A DNA stretch of 16,273 bases, from the NCBI GenBank assembly GCA_030833265.1, contig JAURHO010000023.1, positions 1 through 16,273 on the forward strand, written 5' to 3'. The notes below the pieces were generated by a model that did no database searches, was not told where the DNA came from, and worked only from the letters and a program-made list of their open reading frames with translations. Position numbers and translations under genes: made by a program. Each line of letters begins with the position of its first letter. Position 1 is the stretch's first letter. The stretch is from Crocinitomicaceae bacterium. GTDB lineage: Bacteria > Bacteroidota > Bacteroidia > Flavobacteriales_D > Crocinitomicaceae. This document shows positions 14,368 through 16,273 of this stretch, piece by piece.

Positions 14368-15459
14368 ATGAGCTTTCGAACTTTTTTAAGTGGCTGCCTA
14401 ATCGGTATTTTTTCAACCTTGACCCACGCGCAAGGCATCGTCCCAACCCTCGATTTCAACAATTACTTTGTGTCATTTCAAGATGGTTATTTCAGGCCCA
14501 TTGAAATTCAACCCATCGTGAATTACAAGGCAGGAGACGAAGTTGTGGCCTACGTAGACACGCGCGGTAACCTGAAAATATACGATGGCAAAGAACGCAT
14601 CGATGTAACCACACTCAATGTCATTTACCAAGTTTCGGATCACCTCATGGCTTACAAAATTGCCAACGGGCTACGCATGTGGGATGCCGGTAAATTTACG
14701 CCACTCACCAATTTTGCACGTGAATTCATTGTAAAAGATAGCATCATTGTCTATGAAGATACGCGCTACCAGTCTTTAAATGTCTACTGGAATCAGAAAC
14801 TAGAAAGCCTTGTTACCATTACTAATGGTTTGTCCATGAATGCCATGGTTGGCGAGAACTTGGTTGTTTACAAAGACAACAGCTCGACCTATTTTGTTTA
14901 TTGGCGCGGTCAAAAGTTCGAAATTGGCACCTACAACGAAGAACAATTGAATTTTCAATTGGGCACCGACGTCATGTGTTTCAAAGACCCTTATACGCAA
15001 TCTTTCTATGTCTTTGATAACGGTGTTTTTCAAGAAGTAGAATCTTTTCCGATTAAGCAATACAAAGCAGGTAGAGGATTTGTGGTTTATGAAGACATGA
15101 ACGGAAACTTGTGGCATTACCAGGCTGGTCAAAAAACAGCCCTCTCGAACTTTTCTTCTGAATTTTGGGACGTCAAAGACGACATCTGTATCTGGATGGA
15201 AAACTCTTATTTATTTGCCTACAGCAACGGACAAAAAATTCAGGTTGCCACTTATCAACCCCAAGCCTATCAGCTCAAAAACAATGTTTTAGTATTTAGA
15301 AATATTGTTGGTGGGGTTTCTGCACTCGTTGACGGTAAAGTAAGCGAACTGACCAATTTCCAGCATGCCGATTTCGATATATTTGGCAACAAAGTATTGG
15401 TCAAGTTACCGAACCAAACTTCAGTCGTTTTCATGAATGGTAAACTCTATGCGAACTAA
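14368..15459 (+). CDS. secreted protein of about nine degenerate 36-residue repeats
   Basis: I do not recognise a named family. The product is 363 aa with a signal peptide (MSFRTFLSGCLIGIFSTLTHA, cleavage near 21-22). From residue 53 to the end it consists of tandem units starting near 53, 87, 120, 158, 196, 232, 266, 301 and 336 (spacing 33-38). Each follows the loose pattern aromatic-x-x-x-(D/G)-x-hydrophobic x3-x-(D/N), then hydrophobic-x-(V/Y)-aromatic, then (D/N/A)-G-K/Q and a closing LTNF or related segment. Examples are YKAGDEVVAYVDTRG, YKAGRGFVVYEDMNG and YQLKNNVLVFRNI. Alternating strands and G-K turns fit a beta-propeller or beta-solenoid; this is inference. It lacks a T9SS sorting domain. 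Its stop overlaps the NlpC/P60 start by 11 nt, so the two are coupled and probably functionally linked in the periplasm or cell envelope. Confidence 0.85.
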   Translation: MSFRTFLSGCLIGIFSTLTHAQGIVPTLDFNNYFVSFQDGYFRPIEIQPIVNYKAGDEVVAYVDTRGNLKIYDGKERIDVTTLNVIYQVSDHLMAYKIANGLRMWDAGKFTPLTNFAREFIVKDSIIVYEDTRYQSLNVYWNQKLESLVTITNGLSMNAMVGENLVVYKDNSSTYFVYWRGQKFEIGTYNEEQLNFQLGTDVMCFKDPYTQSFYVFDNGVFQEVESFPIKQYKAGRGFVVYEDMNGNLWHYQAGQKTALSNFSSEFWDVKDDICIWMENSYLFAYSNGQKIQVATYQPQAYQLKNNVLVFRNIVGGVSALVDGKVSELTNFQHADFDIFGNKVLVKLPNQTSVVFMNGKLYAN

Positions 15460-16273
15460 CAAAACCAAACTTTTCCTTGGTTTTTTTATTTTCTTTTTTG
15501 CCGCTCAATTTCAAGCGCAAAATATTCGCCTAGACCGTCTTGAACAACTCTTTGATCAGGGTTATTTTAAACTGGTGCATCGAAAATCGAAGCAGCTACT
15601 CAATGACCCTTCCTACGACTATTCCTTGTTACCAAGCTATTACAAAGCCATCAGTACTTTAGAATTGGCCCAACGAGCAAATTGGAAGGCAAGGCATCAA
15701 GAAGAGTTCACCTGGGCCACCACTTTTTTGCTAAAACTCAAAACACAACGCAAAGGTCAACAACTCATGTCAGCGCATCGCAACGAATTGCAGGCTTTGC
15801 AAGACGATCTTGCGCATCATATCTCAACTTTAACGGGCGCTAAAAATCAAGCAGAAAAAGAAGTTTGGCAGCATTTTACTTCACAATTCTTTGCAGATAT
15901 CGAGCTGCCCGTTCAGCCAAATGGATTGTTGCCGAATTATTCTGAACAAGCCTTGCAACTGAAGTCTCAGCAGGCGATCATTAACGAAGCACAGAAGCAT
16001 TTAGGTGTGGCTTATTTAACAGCTGGTTCAGACCCAGCTGGTTTTGACTGTAGTGGTTTTACTTCGTATGTTTTTGCCAAAGCTGGTTATTCTTTACCAC
16101 GCCGAGCGGCAGATCAATTTGCCGAAATTCAAAAAATAGAGGCTAACGAAGCGCAATTGGGAGATTTGGTTTTCTTTTCAAACGGAGGGGAAGTGAATCA
16201 TGTAGGCATTCTTATATCTGAAAAAGGTTCAGCCAAGCAAATGATTCATGCCAGTTCTAGCAAAGGCATTTCA
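15449..16273 (+). CDS. secreted NlpC/P60 family cysteine peptidase, 3' end outside window
   Basis: The frame is open for 275 codons from ATG 15449 to the window edge. A signal peptide is clear (MRTNKTKLFLGFFIFFFAAQ, cleavage near 24). Residues about 25-170 are mostly helical and carry no recognisable SH3 or LysM domain. The NlpC/P60 domain starts near 180: FDCSGF with the nucleophile Cys201, GDLVFFS (about 238-244), NHVGI with His251, and MIHASS with His267 as the likely third catalytic residue. Such enzymes cleave peptidoglycan stem peptides (gamma-D-Glu-diamino acid bonds), so a role in cell-wall turnover is likely. The ATG lies inside the last codons of the repeat-protein gene (11-nt overlap, different frame). 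Only the extreme C-terminus is missing, since the catalytic residues are all present. Confidence 0.9.
   Translation, partial: MRTNKTKLFLGFFIFFFAAQFQAQNIRLDRLEQLFDQGYFKLVHRKSKQLLNDPSYDYSLLPSYYKAISTLELAQRANWKARHQEEFTWATTFLLKLKTQRKGQQLMSAHRNELQALQDDLAHHISTLTGAKNQAEKEVWQHFTSQFFADIELPVQPNGLLPNYSEQALQLKSQQAIINEAQKHLGVAYLTAGSDPAGFDCSGFTSYVFAKAGYSLPRRAADQFAEIQKIEANEAQLGDLVFFSNGGEVNHVGILISEKGSAKQMIHASSSKGIS

Overview
The window looks like chromosomal DNA from a Bacteroidota bacterium, most likely Flavobacteriales (a Fluviicola/Crocinitomicaceae-like lineage is my guess). The signs are: a Rho with a long Q/N-rich insert, a type IX secretion (T9SS) C-terminal sorting domain on an exported protein, an exported 'asparagine synthetase B'-type protein of the kind common in flavobacteria, TAnnTTTG promoter boxes, and no strong Shine-Dalgarno sequences. 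No rRNA, tRNA, CRISPR array, insertion sequence or prophage is visible. Coding density is very high and no gene-free stretch exceeds about 110 bp.

From 1 to about 10,690 every gene is on the minus strand. In transcription order they are: a secreted BNR-repeat/T9SS protein, dnaX (clamp loader), menE-like OSB-CoA ligase, a membrane-anchored J-domain protein, nth (endonuclease III), dnaB (replicative helicase), an exported GATase-like protein, rho, and the start of a small membrane protein. From dnaX to nth the genes overlap end to end (TTGA, 23 nt and ATGA junctions). dnaB overlaps the exported protein by 17 nt, and rho touches the membrane protein by TAATG. This is a compact housekeeping cluster joining replication (DnaX, DnaB), repair (Nth) and transcription termination (Rho).

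From 10,696 to 14,306, also on the minus strand, lies a two-gene M16 metallopeptidase operon: a catalytic HxxEH subunit, then an inactive partner fused to a LolA-like C-terminal domain. It ends at a strong UUCG-loop terminator that sits only 5 nt before the start codon of the secreted BNR protein. Divergent from it, on the plus strand from 14,368, is a second pair: a secreted protein built of about nine degenerate 36-residue repeats, and an overlapping secreted NlpC/P60 peptidase that runs off the window.

The most notable observation is in dnaX. The N-terminal frame (371 aa, gamma-like) ends two codons after an A10-G run. A -1 shift at the embedded A AAA AAG heptamer opens a frame with no stop codon to 7386, giving a 587-aa tau. 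The same TAnnTTTG-N4-ATG arrangement at three gene starts (dnaB, dnaX and the repeat protein) suggests leaderless transcripts. No wholly new defence or mobile system was recognised; the least explained module is the repeat protein plus NlpC/P60 pair.
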